Shown here one piece after another: positions 34,149-43,456 of a DNA stretch of 64,000 bases. Each line of letters opens with the position of its first letter. Within the stretch, counting starts at the first letter, position 1. Source of the stretch: Cellulomonas sp. NS3 (lineage in GTDB: Bacteria > Actinomycetota > Actinomycetes > Actinomycetales > Cellulomonadaceae); assembly GCF_024757985.1 (NCBI RefSeq), contig NZ_CP103289.1, positions 2,542,001-2,606,000 on the forward strand, read 5' to 3'. The notes under the pieces were generated by a model, which was not told the origin of the DNA, ran no database searches, and saw only the letters and a list, made by a program, of their open reading frames with translations. Position numbers and translations under genes: made by a program.

Positions 34149-35756
34149 ATGACGACGACCACGAGCACGGCCGACCCCGCCGCGCCGCCCACCGCCGCCC
34201 GCGAGGCCGCCCAGCGCGCGCTCGTCGACGAGCTCCGCGAGCGTTTGCGCACGGCGGCCCGCGGCGGCCCGGCGGCCTCCCGCGAGCGCCACGTCGCGCG
34301 CGGCAAGCTCCTCGCCCGGGACCGCGTCGACGCCCTCCTCGACGACGGCAGCCCGTTCCTCGAGCTCGCGCCGCTCGCCGCGCACGGGATGTACGACGAC
34401 GAGGCACCCGGCGCGGGCGTCGTCGCGGGCATCGGCCTCGTGGCGGGCCGGCACGTGGTGGTGGTCGCGAACGACGCGACGGTCAAGGGCGGCACCTACT
34501 ACCCGATGACGGTCAAGAAGCACCTGCGCGCTCAGGAGGTCGCGCTCGAGAACCGGCTGCCCTGCGTCTACCTCGTGGACTCGGGCGGGGCGTACCTGCC
34601 GATGCAGGACGAGGTGTTCCCGGACCGCGACCACTTCGGGCGGATCTTCTACCACCAGGCCCGGCTCTCCGCCGCGGGCGTCCCGCAGGTCGCGTGCGTC
34701 ATGGGCTCGTGCACCGCGGGCGGGGCGTACGTGCCCGCGATGAGCGACGAGACGGTCATCGTCCGCGGCCAGGGCACGATCTTCCTGGGCGGCCCCCCGC
34801 TCGTGAAGGCCGCGACCGGCGAGGTCGTGACGGCCGAGGACCTCGGCGGCGGCGAGCTGCACACCCGCGTCTCCGGGGTCGCGGACCACCTCGCGGAGGA
34901 CGACGCCGACGCGCTGCGGATCGTCCGGCGCATCGTCGCGACGCTCCCCGCCCCGCGCGAGCACGCCTGGGACGTGTCCGAGGTCCGCGAGCCGCTGGCC
35001 GACCCGGCCGGGCTGTACGGCGTCGTGCCGGTCGACCTCCAGGAGCCGTACGACGTGCGTGAGGTCATCGCGCGCCTCGTCGACGCGAGCGAGCTGCACG
35101 AGTTCAAGCGCGAGTACGGCACGACGCTCGTGACGGGGTTCGCCCGCCTGCACGGGCACCCGGTCGGGATCGTCGCCAACAACGGCGTGCTGTTCGGGGA
35201 GTCGGCGCTCAAGGGCGCGCACTTCGTCGAGCTGTGCGACCAGCGCGGGATCCCGCTGGTGTTCCTGCAGAACGTCGTCGGCTTCATGGTCGGCCGCGAC
35301 TACGAGGCGGGCGGCATCGCCAAGCACGGCGCCAAGATGGTCGCGGCCGTCGCGACGGCGCGCGTCCCGAAGCTCACGGTGGTGATCGGCGGGTCGTTCG
35401 GCGCCGGCAACTACTCGATGTGCGGGCGCGCGTACTCCCCGCGGTTCCTCTGGATGTGGCCGGGCGCCCGGATCTCCGTGATGGGCGGGGCGCAGGCCTC
35501 GGCGGTGCTCGCGACGGTGCGGCGCGACCAGCTCGAGGCCCGCGGCGAGACGTGGTCGACCGAGGACGAGGAGCGGTTCGCCGCCCCGATCCGTGCGCAG
35601 TACGAGCGGCAGGGCTCCCCGTACTGGTCGACGGCGCGGCTGTGGGACGACGGCATCCTCGACCCCGCGGACACCCGGCGCGTGCTCGGCCTCGCGCTCG
35701 ACGTGTGCCGCGGCGTCCCCCTGGAGCCGCGCGCCGCGGCCGTGTACCGGATGTGA
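34149..35756 (+). CDS. accD1: Acyl-CoA carboxylase carboxyltransferase, methylcrotonyl-CoA type
   Basis: A 535-residue biotin-dependent carboxyltransferase. [22 protein letters not shown], the crotonase-fold halves with [16 protein letters not shown] and [25 protein letters not shown] (read as consecutive shorter motifs) and the C-terminal [16 protein letters not shown] are typical of AccD1/LiuB. It carboxylates 3-methylcrotonyl-CoA in leucine catabolism. ATG 34149 follows ACAGGAG. The stop overlaps the next gene as GTGA. Confidence 0.92.
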   Translation: MTTTTSTADPAAPPTAAREAAQRALVDELRERLRTAARGGPAASRERHVARGKLLARDRVDALLDDGSPFLELAPLAAHGMYDDEAPGAGVVAGIGLVAGRHVVVVANDATVKGGTYYPMTVKKHLRAQEVALENRLPCVYLVDSGGAYLPMQDEVFPDRDHFGRIFYHQARLSAAGVPQVACVMGSCTAGGAYVPAMSDETVIVRGQGTIFLGGPPLVKAATGEVVTAEDLGGGELHTRVSGVADHLAEDDADALRIVRRIVATLPAPREHAWDVSEVREPLADPAGLYGVVPVDLQEPYDVREVIARLVDASELHEFKREYGTTLVTGFARLHGHPVGIVANNGVLFGESALKGAHFVELCDQRGIPLVFLQNVVGFMVGRDYEAGGIAKHGAKMVAAVATARVPKLTVVIGGSFGAGNYSMCGRAYSPRFLWMWPGARISVMGGAQASAVLATVRRDQLEARGETWSTEDEERFAAPIRAQYERQGSPYWSTARLWDDGILDPADTRRVLGLALDVCRGVPLEPRAAAVYRM

Positions 35757-37849
35757 GTGCCGTGCCCACCGCTCCCGGGACGGCGCCCGCTCCGCCGTTC
35801 CGCACCGTCCTCGTCGCGAACCGGGGCGAGATCGCGTGCCGCGTGGTCCGGACCCTGCACCGGCTCGGGATCCGCTCGGTCGCGGTGTTCAGCGACGCGG
35901 ACTCCGGCGAGCCGCACGTGCGGCTCGCGGACCTCGCCGTCCGGCTCGGGCCGGCCGAGCCGCAGGCCAGCTACCTCGACGTGGACGCGGTGCTGCGCGC
36001 CGCGAAGGCGACCGGCGCGGACGCGGTGCACCCGGGGTACGGGTTCCTGTCCGAGAGCCCGGCGCTCGCGCGCGCGTGCGCCGACGCGGGGATCACCTTC
36101 GTCGGCCCGCCGGTGCACGCGCTCGAGGTCATGGGCGACAAGATCGGCGCGAAGGCGCACGTCGCCGGGCTCGGTGTCCCGGTCGTCCCGGGGACGCACG
36201 AGCCCGGGCTGTCCGACGACGAGCTCGTCGCACGCGCCGCCGACGTCGGGTACCCGCTGCTGGTCAAGCCCGCGGCGGGCGGCGGCGGCAAGGGGATGAC
36301 GACCGTGCGGTCCCTCGCCGAGCTGCCGGCCGCGCTCGCCGCCGCGCGCCGGGTCGCCGCGTCGGCGTTCGGGGACGACGCGCTCCTGCTCGAGCGCCTG
36401 CTCACCGCGCCGCGCCACATCGAGGTCCAGGTGCTCGCCGACGCCCACGGCGCGGTCGTGCACCTCGGGGAGCGCGAGTGCTCGCTCCAGCGACGCCACC
36501 AGAAGGTCGTCGAGGAGTGCCCCTCACCGCTCGTGGACGCCCCGACCCGAACTCGGCTGGGCGAGGCCGCGTGCGCGGTCGCCCGCTCCGTCGGGTACGT
36601 CGGGGCCGGGACCGTCGAGCTGCTCGTCGAGGGTGACGCGGCCGAGGGCTTTTTCTTCATCGAGATGAACACGCGCCTGCAGGTCGAGCACCCGGTCACT
36701 GAGCTCGTCACCGGGGTCGACCTCGTCGAGCAGCAGCTGCGCGTCGCCGCGGGCGAGCCGCTCGGGCTGCCCCAGGACGACGTGCGGCTCACCGGCCACG
36801 CGGTCGAGGCCCGCGTCTACGCGGAGGACCCCGCGCGGGGGTTCCTGCCGACGGCCGGGCGCGTCCTCGTGCTCGACGAGCCCGCCGGCGCGGGGGTGCG
36901 GGTGGACAGCGCGCTCGCCGTCGGCGGCGAGGTGGGGTCCACCTACGACCCGATGCTGTCCAAGGTCGTCGCGTGGGGACCCGACCGCGCCACGGCGCTC
37001 GCCCGGCTCGACGCGGCCCTCGCCTCGACGACCGTGCTCGGGGTCACGACGAACATCCCGTTCCTGCGCCGGCTCGTCGCGCACCCCGAGGTCCGCGCGG
37101 GGCGCCTCGACACCGGCGTGATCGAGCGCCACCTCGACGAGCTGGGCGCACCGGTGCGCGTGCCGGACGCGGTCCTGGTCGCGGCGCTCCGGGCCACCGC
37201 CGACCGCACCGGCGCCGCCGCGACCGCGGGCTCGGCGTGGGCCCGCGACGGGTGGCGGCTGGGCGAGCCCGCCCCGACGGTGCACGTCGTCACCTCGGGG
37301 GACGGCGAGCGGACCGAGGTCGCCGTGCTCGGCCCCGCCGAGGACGCCCGCGTCCGCCTCGACGGCCGGCCGCCCGTGCACGCGCGCCTCAGCCCGGTCG
37401 ACGCCACGACGGCGCAGCTCACGGTCGACGGTGTCGTCCGCACCGTGCGCGTCGCGTCCGACGGCGCGACGACGTGGGTCGGGTACGACGGTTCCGCCGT
37501 CGCGCTCCGGGTCACGGGCCGGCTCGACGCCCTCGTCGAGGCACGGGTCCACGTCGACCGTCCCGCCGGGGCCGCCGACCCGGTGGTCCGGTCCCCGATG
37601 CCCGGGACCGTCGTCGCGGTCGACGTCGCGACGGGCGACCACGTGACCGCCGGGCAGCCGCTGCTCACCGTCGAGGCGATGAAGATGGAGCACCGGCTCA
37701 CGGCGACGACCGACGGCGTCGTCACCCTCCAGGCCCGACCGGCCGACCGGGTGGCGCTCGACCAGGTGCTCGCGACGATCACGCCGCACGGCACCGACCG
37801 CACCGGGCAGGACACCACCGCGCCCGCCGAGGAAGGGACCCGACCATGA
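35753..37849 (+). CDS. accA1: Acyl-CoA carboxylase biotin carboxylase/BCCP subunit
   Basis: A 698-residue alpha subunit. The biotin carboxylase domain (about residues 15-460) includes [10 protein letters not shown], the ATP-grasp loop [11 protein letters not shown] and [19 protein letters not shown] linker domain follows. The C-terminal BCCP has biotinylated Lys644 in VEAMKMEH. It supplies carboxybiotin to AccD1. GTG 35753 overlaps the accD1 stop; GTG 35762 is the alternative. It overlaps the acyl-CoA dehydrogenase gene as ATGA. Confidence 0.93.
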   Translation: MSAVPTAPGTAPAPPFRTVLVANRGEIACRVVRTLHRLGIRSVAVFSDADSGEPHVRLADLAVRLGPAEPQASYLDVDAVLRAAKATGADAVHPGYGFLSESPALARACADAGITFVGPPVHALEVMGDKIGAKAHVAGLGVPVVPGTHEPGLSDDELVARAADVGYPLLVKPAAGGGGKGMTTVRSLAELPAALAAARRVAASAFGDDALLLERLLTAPRHIEVQVLADAHGAVVHLGERECSLQRRHQKVVEECPSPLVDAPTRTRLGEAACAVARSVGYVGAGTVELLVEGDAAEGFFFIEMNTRLQVEHPVTELVTGVDLVEQQLRVAAGEPLGLPQDDVRLTGHAVEARVYAEDPARGFLPTAGRVLVLDEPAGAGVRVDSALAVGGEVGSTYDPMLSKVVAWGPDRATALARLDAALASTTVLGVTTNIPFLRRLVAHPEVRAGRLDTGVIERHLDELGAPVRVPDAVLVAALRATADRTGAAATAGSAWARDGWRLGEPAPTVHVVTSGDGERTEVAVLGPAEDARVRLDGRPPVHARLSPVDATTAQLTVDGVVRTVRVASDGATTWVGYDGSAVALRVTGRLDALVEARVHVDRPAGAADPVVRSPMPGTVVAVDVATGDHVTAGQPLLTVEAMKMEHRLTATTDGVVTLQARPADRVALDQVLATITPHGTDRTGQDTTAPAEEGTRP

Positions 37850-39018
37850 GCCACGAGCTCACCGACGCCCAGCAGCGCCTCGTCGACGAGGTGCGCGACT
37901 TCGCCGACACCGTCGTCGCGCCCGCCGCGTACGAGTACGACACCAAGCGCGAGCTGCCCTACGAGATCCTCGCGCAGATGGGCGAGATGGGGCTGTTCGG
38001 GCTGCCGTTCCCGCGCGAGTACGGCGGTCAGGGGCGGGACTACCTCGACCTGTGCCTCGCCGTCGAGCAGCTCGCGCGCGTCGACCAGTCGATCGCCGTG
38101 ACGCTCGAGGCGGGGGTCGGGCTCGGGGCCATGCCCGTGTGGCGCAGCGGGACGGACGCGCAGAAGAAGGAGTGGATCCCGATGCTCGCGCGCGGCGAGG
38201 CGCTCGCGGCGTTCGGCCTCACCGAGGCCGAGGCCGGCTCCGACGCCGCCGGGACCCGCACGACCGCGGTCCTGGACGACGGCGACTGGGTGATCGACGG
38301 CTCGAAGCAGTTCATCACCAACTCCGGCAGCCGGATCACGCGGCTCGTCACGGTCACCGCGGTCACGGGCGAGACGACCCGGCCCGACGGCTCGGTCCGC
38401 AAGGAGCTGAGCGCGTTCCTCGTGCCGTCCGGCACCCCGGGGCTGCACGTCGGGCCGGCCTACGACAAGGTCGGCTGGCACACGTCCGACACCCACCCGC
38501 TCGTGCTCGACCACGTGCGCGTCCCCGAGGAGAACCTGCTCGGCGAGCGCGGCCGCGGGTTCGCGAGCTTCATCCAGACCCTCGACGAGGGCCGCGTCGC
38601 CTTCGCCGCGCTGTGCACCGGCGCCGCCCAGGGCTGCCTCGAGGAGTCGATCCGCTACGCGGGGACCCGGCGGGTGTTCGGCCGGACCATCGGGGAAAAC
38701 CAGCACACCCAGTTCACGATCGCCCGCATGCAGGCCCGCACGCACGCCGCCCGCCTCGCCTACCTCGACGCCGCGCACCGGATCGTCGCCGGGCGCCCGT
38801 TCAAGCTCGAGGCGAGCCTCGCCAAGCTGATCGGGAGCGAGGCGGCGATGGCCAACGCCCGGGACGCCTCGCAGATCTTCGGCGGCTACGGCTTCCTCAA
38901 CGAGAACCCCGTCGCCCGGCACTACCGCGACTCCAAGGTGCTCGAGGTCGGCGAGGGCACGACGGAGGTGCAGCTCATGGTGATCGCCCGCGAGCTCGGG
39001 CTGGCGGGACGGTTCTGA
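37846..39018 (+). CDS. Acyl-CoA dehydrogenase, isovaleryl-CoA type
   Basis: A 390-residue FAD enzyme. [21 protein letters not shown] and FITNSGSRI form the FAD site; [26 protein letters not shown]-like [33 protein letters not shown] and the EGTTEVQ segment complete the fold. Context as the gene between AccA1 and a MaoC hydratase matches FadE19 of the mycobacterial leucine locus, which oxidises isovaleryl-CoA. ATG 37846 overlaps accA1; its stop shares a base with the next ATG. Confidence 0.91.
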   Translation: MSHELTDAQQRLVDEVRDFADTVVAPAAYEYDTKRELPYEILAQMGEMGLFGLPFPREYGGQGRDYLDLCLAVEQLARVDQSIAVTLEAGVGLGAMPVWRSGTDAQKKEWIPMLARGEALAAFGLTEAEAGSDAAGTRTTAVLDDGDWVIDGSKQFITNSGSRITRLVTVTAVTGETTRPDGSVRKELSAFLVPSGTPGLHVGPAYDKVGWHTSDTHPLVLDHVRVPEENLLGERGRGFASFIQTLDEGRVAFAALCTGAAQGCLEESIRYAGTRRVFGRTIGENQHTQFTIARMQARTHAARLAYLDAAHRIVAGRPFKLEASLAKLIGSEAAMANARDASQIFGGYGFLNENPVARHYRDSKVLEVGEGTTEVQLMVIARELGLAGRF

Positions 39019-39491
39019 TGCGCGACGCCGTGCAGCGCGGCCTCTGGTACGAGGAGCTCGAGACCGACGTGCGGTACCTGCACCGCCCGGGTCGCACGAT
39101 CACCGAGGCCGACAACGTCGCGTTCACGACGATGACGATGAACACCCAGCCGCTGCACCTCGACGCGGCGTGGTCGGCCGGCCAGCCGTTCGGGCGCCCG
39201 CTCGTCAACTCGATGCTCACGCTCGCGACGCTCGTGGGCAGCTCGGTCGCGCAGCTCACCCAGGGCACGCTGGTGGCGAACCTCGGGCTGACCGACGTCG
39301 ACTTCCCGCACCCGCTGTTCCCGGGCGACACGCTGTACTCCGAGACGGTCGTGACCGGCAAGCGCCTGTCCGCCTCGCGCGAGGGCCAGGGCGTGGTGAC
39401 CTTCGCGCACACCGGCCGCAACCAGGACGGCACCGTGGTCGCGACGGCGACGCGGACCGTGCTGCTGTGGCGCGCGAGGGCACAGCCGTGA
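39018..39491 (+). CDS. MaoC-family enoyl-CoA hydratase
   Basis: A 157-residue hot-dog-fold protein: TITEADNVAFTTMTMNTQPLH carries the D-x4-H-type hydratase motif, with FGRPLVNSMLTLATLVG and DVDFPHPLFPGDTLYSETVV following. It is the counterpart of Rv2499c and probably hydrates an unsaturated acyl-CoA (methylglutaconyl-CoA) since no classical LiuC is present. It overlaps both neighbours. Confidence 0.88.
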   Translation: MRDAVQRGLWYEELETDVRYLHRPGRTITEADNVAFTTMTMNTQPLHLDAAWSAGQPFGRPLVNSMLTLATLVGSSVAQLTQGTLVANLGLTDVDFPHPLFPGDTLYSETVVTGKRLSASREGQGVVTFAHTGRNQDGTVVATATRTVLLWRARAQP

Positions 39492-40324
39492 CGGCGCCCG
39501 CGCTCGGACCGGCGCTGCTGTTCTGCCCCGCGGACCGCCCGGACCGCTACGGCAAGGCCGCCGACCGCGCCGACGCCGTCGTGCTCGACCTCGAGGACGC
39601 CGTCGCGCCGTCGGCCAAGGCGGACGCGCGCGCGGCGCTGGTCGCGACGCCGCTCGACCCGGGGCGCACGGTCGTCCGGGTCAACGCCGCGGGGACCGCG
39701 GACCTCGCCGCCGACCTCGCGGCGCTGACCCGCACCGCGTACCGGACCGTCATGCTGCCCAAGACGGCGAGCGCCGCGGACCTCGACGCGCTCGCGGGGT
39801 TCGCGACGGTCGCGCTGGTCGAGACGGCCGCCGGCGTCCTGCGCGTCGCCGAGATCGCGGCCGTCCCGCACGTCGTCGCGCTGCACTGGGGCGCGGACGA
39901 CCTCGTCGCCTCGCTCGGCGGGACCGCGAGCCGGCACGCGGACGGGCGCTGGCGCGACGTCGCGCGGCACGCGCGCGCGACCGTGCTGATCGCCGCGGGC
40001 GCGCACGGCAAGCCCGCCTACGACGCGGTGCACCTGGACATCGCCGACCTCGACGGCCTGGCCCGCGAGGCCGAGGACGCCGCAGCGTCGGGGTTCGCGG
40101 GCACGGCCTGCATCCACCCGAGCCAGGTCGACGTCGTCCGGGCGGCGTTCCGGCCCGACGACGCGGCCGTCGAGCGGGCCCGGCGGCTCCTCGAGGCTGC
40201 CGCGGGCGAGCACGGCGTGTTCCGGTTCGAGGGGCGGATGGTCGACGGGCCCGTCCTCGCGCACGCGCGGGAGGTGCTGCGCCGGGCGGAGGCAGGCTCT
40301 CCGCCGCGAGGCGGGCCTGCATGA
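39488..40324 (+). CDS. CitE-like beta-hydroxyacyl-CoA lyase
   Basis: A 278-residue HpcH/HpaI TIM barrel. LLFCPADRPDRYGKAADRAD and VLDLEDAVAP bind substrate and Mg2+, MLPKT and LVETAAGV lie mid-barrel, HWGADDL and GTACIHPSQ end it. Its place after MaoC matches Rv2498c of M. tuberculosis, shown to be a lyase for (R)-HMG-CoA and citramalyl-CoA. It therefore probably replaces HMG-CoA lyase here, giving acetyl-CoA and acetoacetate for ScoAB. GTG 39488 overlaps maoC as GTGA. Confidence 0.88.
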   Translation: MTAPALGPALLFCPADRPDRYGKAADRADAVVLDLEDAVAPSAKADARAALVATPLDPGRTVVRVNAAGTADLAADLAALTRTAYRTVMLPKTASAADLDALAGFATVALVETAAGVLRVAEIAAVPHVVALHWGADDLVASLGGTASRHADGRWRDVARHARATVLIAAGAHGKPAYDAVHLDIADLDGLAREAEDAAASGFAGTACIHPSQVDVVRAAFRPDDAAVERARRLLEAAAGEHGVFRFEGRMVDGPVLAHAREVLRRAEAGSPPRGGPA

Positions 40325-40466
40325 GGACCGCCAAGAGGGCGCACACCGCCCGCTCAACCCGCATCTGCGTGGGTTTGGGCCCATTTGTGACGCGCGTGCG
40401 GCGGCGCGACGCTGGCTGACGGGGCACGACGTCGCCACGCCCAGGCCTGTCCGTCCCGGACACGGC

Positions 40467-40497
40467 GGAGGCCGGCGCCCACCGGCCGCCGGCCTCC
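40467..40497. terminator. Hairpin between convergent citE-like and UDP-glucose pyrophosphorylase genes
   Basis: GGAGGCCGGCG (40467-40477) pairs perfectly with CGCCGGCCTCC (40487-40497) around nine bases. The stretch 40325-40466 holds no gene. Confidence 0.75.
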
Positions 40498-40541
40498 GTG
40501 ACGACGAGCCGCCCGATGACCGGGGGGCTCGGCAGCGCGCC

Positions 40542-41930
40542 TCAGGCGATCCCGTCGGGCCCGATCCGCGCTCCGTCCGGGACCGTCGACGGCTCCCCCG
40601 GGTCGGTCAGCCGCGCGTCACCGGTCACGACGACGTCGCGCCCGAACGTCCAGTCACCCTGCACGCGCAGCGCGGACGCACCGGCGAGGGACGGGGCGAG
40701 GGGGATGCGGTCGTCGAACGTCCCGATCGTCTTGTAGTGCGTCGGGTCGAGGTCGACGAACGGTGCGTCGACGACGGCCTCGAGCCGGTGGTCCTCGGTC
40801 GAGCGGTACACGTCCGAGCGCAGCACGAGCAGGTCGTTCGTCGTCTTGACCGGCAGGAACCGCGAGCGGTCCACCTCGAGCACGACCGCGCCGTCGAACA
40901 CCTCGATCGCCGCACCCATCGCCGACTCGATCTGCACCACGGGGGTCGACGAGGAGTCGGTCGGGTCGACCGTCTTGTCGTTGCGGATGAGCGGGAGGTC
41001 GAGCACGCCCCCCGTGCGCTCGAGCTCGTCGGCCAGCGCCCGCAGGTCCAGCCACAGGTTGTTCGTGTTGAAGAACGGGTGCGTCTCGATGTCCGCGGCC
41101 GCCTCGGCGTCCTCGGGCAGGGTCTGCGCGGTCTCGCGCAGCACGATCCTGCCGTCCGCCGCCCGGACCACGAGGTGACCGCCCTTGCGGTCGGCGGGCG
41201 TCCGGCGCGCGACCTCCGCGGCGAACGGCGCGCCCGTCGAGGCGAACCAGCCGGCGATGCGCGCGTCGGGCGAGGCCCCGAGGTTGTCGGAGTTCGACAC
41301 GGACGCGTACCGGTAGCCCGCGTCGAGCAGGCGCTCGAGCGTGCCCGACGCGTAGAGCGCGGTGTACAGGTCGCCGTGGCCGGGCGGGCACCACTCGAGG
41401 CTCGGGTCCGCGGGCCAGTCGACGGGCGTGAGGTCGTCCGCGCGGAGCTTGGGCTCGCGGTTCTGCAGGAAGTCGAGCGGGAGGCCGTCGACCGCGAGCG
41501 CGGTGTGCGGCGCGAGGGCCTCGATCGTGTCCTCACGCGTGCGGAAGCTGTTCATCAGGACGAGCGGGAGCCGCGCGCCGGTCGCGGCTCGTGCGGTCAG
41601 GACCTGGTGGGCGATCACGTCGAGGAACGTCTGGTCGCCGCGCACGCGCAGCAGCGACTTGGCGCGGTCCATGCCCATCGAGGTGCCGAGGCCCCCGTTG
41701 AGCTTGATCACCGCGGTCACCGCGAGGGCCTCGCGGGCCGCGTCGTCGGACACGTCGAGGTCGGACAGGTGCGGGACGTCGGTCAGCGGGCGCACGTCCT
41801 TCTCGGCGATCGCGCCGGTCTCCCCGGACTCGAGGAGACCGTAGAAGCGGGCGAAGACGTCGATCGCAGTGGGCGCCACCCCTGCGTCCGTCATCTTCTG
41901 GCGGGCCTGGTCCAATCCGTCAGCGCTCAT
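40542..41930 (-). CDS. UTP-glucose-1-phosphate uridylyltransferase, eukaryotic-type
   Basis: A 462-residue UDPGP-family nucleotidyltransferase: the uridine-binding loop KLNGGLGTSMGMDRAKSLL, NSFRTREDT, WCPPGHGDLY and the FNTNNLWLDLRAL region are typical, with a C-terminal beta-helix (GDWTFGRDVVVTGDARL). It makes UDP-glucose from UTP and glucose-1-phosphate for glycan and trehalose synthesis. This family differs from bacterial GalU. It is monocistronic, ending at a shared hairpin; the 197 bp before the divergent SWIM gene show no other ORF. Confidence 0.92.
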   Translation of the reverse strand: MSADGLDQARQKMTDAGVAPTAIDVFARFYGLLESGETGAIAEKDVRPLTDVPHLSDLDVSDDAAREALAVTAVIKLNGGLGTSMGMDRAKSLLRVRGDQTFLDVIAHQVLTARAATGARLPLVLMNSFRTREDTIEALAPHTALAVDGLPLDFLQNREPKLRADDLTPVDWPADPSLEWCPPGHGDLYTALYASGTLERLLDAGYRYASVSNSDNLGASPDARIAGWFASTGAPFAAEVARRTPADRKGGHLVVRAADGRIVLRETAQTLPEDAEAAADIETHPFFNTNNLWLDLRALADELERTGGVLDLPLIRNDKTVDPTDSSSTPVVQIESAMGAAIEVFDGAVVLEVDRSRFLPVKTTNDLLVLRSDVYRSTEDHRLEAVVDAPFVDLDPTHYKTIGTFDDRIPLAPSLAGASALRVQGDWTFGRDVVVTGDARLTDPGEPSTVPDGARIGPDGIA

Positions 41931-42127
41931 GCTTCGAGACTAGGGGCCGGACATGTCGGTGCACACCCGGCGCCCGACCCGTGGTCCGTGGCCCCCGCAC
42001 CGGCACGGCGCGGGTCCGCCGGAGCGTCGACGCACGTTCGCCGGGGCGCCCGCCGGCGTTCGGCTGCACGTCACGCCGCTCGCGCGAGCCGTCGACCCGT
42101 GTCGGACGACGTGGCTACCGTGACGCC

Positions 42128-43456
42128 ATGCCCCCGCGCTGGACCGTCGAGCAGGCGCTCGCGCTCGCCCCCGACGCGTCCTCGGCGACCGCCGGGCGGA
42201 AGCTCGCGACGTCGGGCACGTGGACCTCCACGGGTGCCTCGCCGGGCGCCGTGTGGGGGCTGTGCGCGGGCTCGGGCACGACGCCCTACCAGACCGTCGT
42301 CGACCTCACCGAGCCCGCGTTCAGCTGCTCGTGCCCGAGCCGGAAGTTCCCGTGCAAGCACGCGCTCGCGCTGCTCCTGCGGTGGGCCGGCGGCGAGGTC
42401 GACGAGCACGGCGAGCCTGCCGACTTCGCCGCGACGTGGCTCGAGGCCCGGGCCGCGCGGGCTGCGCGCAGCGCGGGACGTGCCGAGGTCCGCGCCGACC
42501 GCGCCCCGGCGGACCCGCGTGCCGCCGGGCGGCGCGCGGAGCAGCGCGAGCAGCGCGTCTCGGCCGGCGTCGCCGAGCTCGAGCGCTGGCTGCGCGACCA
42601 GGTCCGCACCGGTGTGGCGTCGGCCGACACCGCGGGCTACGCCCTGACCGACCCCGTGGCCGCCCGGCTCGTCGACGCGCAGGCGCCCGGGCTGGCCGCG
42701 GCCGTGCGCCGGCTCGCGTCCGTCGCGGCGTCGGGCGAGGGCTGGCCCGGACGTCTCCTCGAGGAGCTCGCCCTGGTGCACCTGCTGACGACCGCGCACG
42801 GCCGGATCGACGAGCTCCCCGAGGACCTCGCGGCCACGGTGCGGACGCGCGTCGGCGCGACCGTCCGCACGGAGGACGTGCTCGCGGGGCCGCCCGTGCG
42901 GGACCGCTGGGACGTGCTGGCGCTCCGGGACTCCTCGGACGGGCGGCTCACGACCCGGCGCGTGCACCTGCGCGGGGCCACGACGGGCCGCGACGCGCTC
43001 GTGCTGTCCTTCGCCGGGCCCGGTCAGGCGCTCGACGTCTCGCTCGTGCCGGGGACGTCCCTCGATGCGGACCTGCACTTCTACCCGGGCGCGCTCCCGC
43101 TGCGTGCGGTGATCGGCGCGCGGCACGGCGAACCGGGCCCGCTGTCGGCGGTCGCGGGCAGCGGCGTGCGGGCCGCGCTCGACGCGTGGGCGCACGCGCT
43201 CGCCGCGGACCCGTGGACGAGCGACCTGCCCGTCGTGCTCGGCGACGTGCGCGTGGTCCCGGCCCCCGACGGGGCACCGGACGGCTGGCTCGTCGCGGAC
43301 GCGACCGGCGACGCGCTCCCGCTCGTGCCCGCGCCCGGGCTGTGGACGGTCCTCGCCGTCGCGGGTGGTGACCCCGTGACCCTCGTCGGGGCCCTCACCC
43401 CGCGCGGGGTCCGTGCCGAGTCGGTCCTCGCCGACGGCGCACCGGTGCCGGCATGA
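42128..43456 (+). CDS. SWIM zinc-finger protein, first gene of a five-gene cassette
   Basis: A 442-residue protein. The SWIM motif C67-x-C69-x6-C76-x-H78 (CSCPSRKFPCKH) follows a conserved lead (GRKLATSGTW, WGLCAGSGTTPYQT). SWIM domains bind zinc and mediate DNA or protein contacts. The remainder is helical with no enzymatic motif I recognise. It opens an operon with DUF5691, MoxR, DUF5682 and VWA proteins; its stop overlaps the next start as ATGA. This proteins' role in the cassette is unknown; substrate recognition or scaffolding is possible. Confidence 0.83.
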   Translation: MPPRWTVEQALALAPDASSATAGRKLATSGTWTSTGASPGAVWGLCAGSGTTPYQTVVDLTEPAFSCSCPSRKFPCKHALALLLRWAGGEVDEHGEPADFAATWLEARAARAARSAGRAEVRADRAPADPRAAGRRAEQREQRVSAGVAELERWLRDQVRTGVASADTAGYALTDPVAARLVDAQAPGLAAAVRRLASVAASGEGWPGRLLEELALVHLLTTAHGRIDELPEDLAATVRTRVGATVRTEDVLAGPPVRDRWDVLALRDSSDGRLTTRRVHLRGATTGRDALVLSFAGPGQALDVSLVPGTSLDADLHFYPGALPLRAVIGARHGEPGPLSAVAGSGVRAALDAWAHALAADPWTSDLPVVLGDVRVVPAPDGAPDGWLVADATGDALPLVPAPGLWTVLAVAGGDPVTLVGALTPRGVRAESVLADGAPVPA

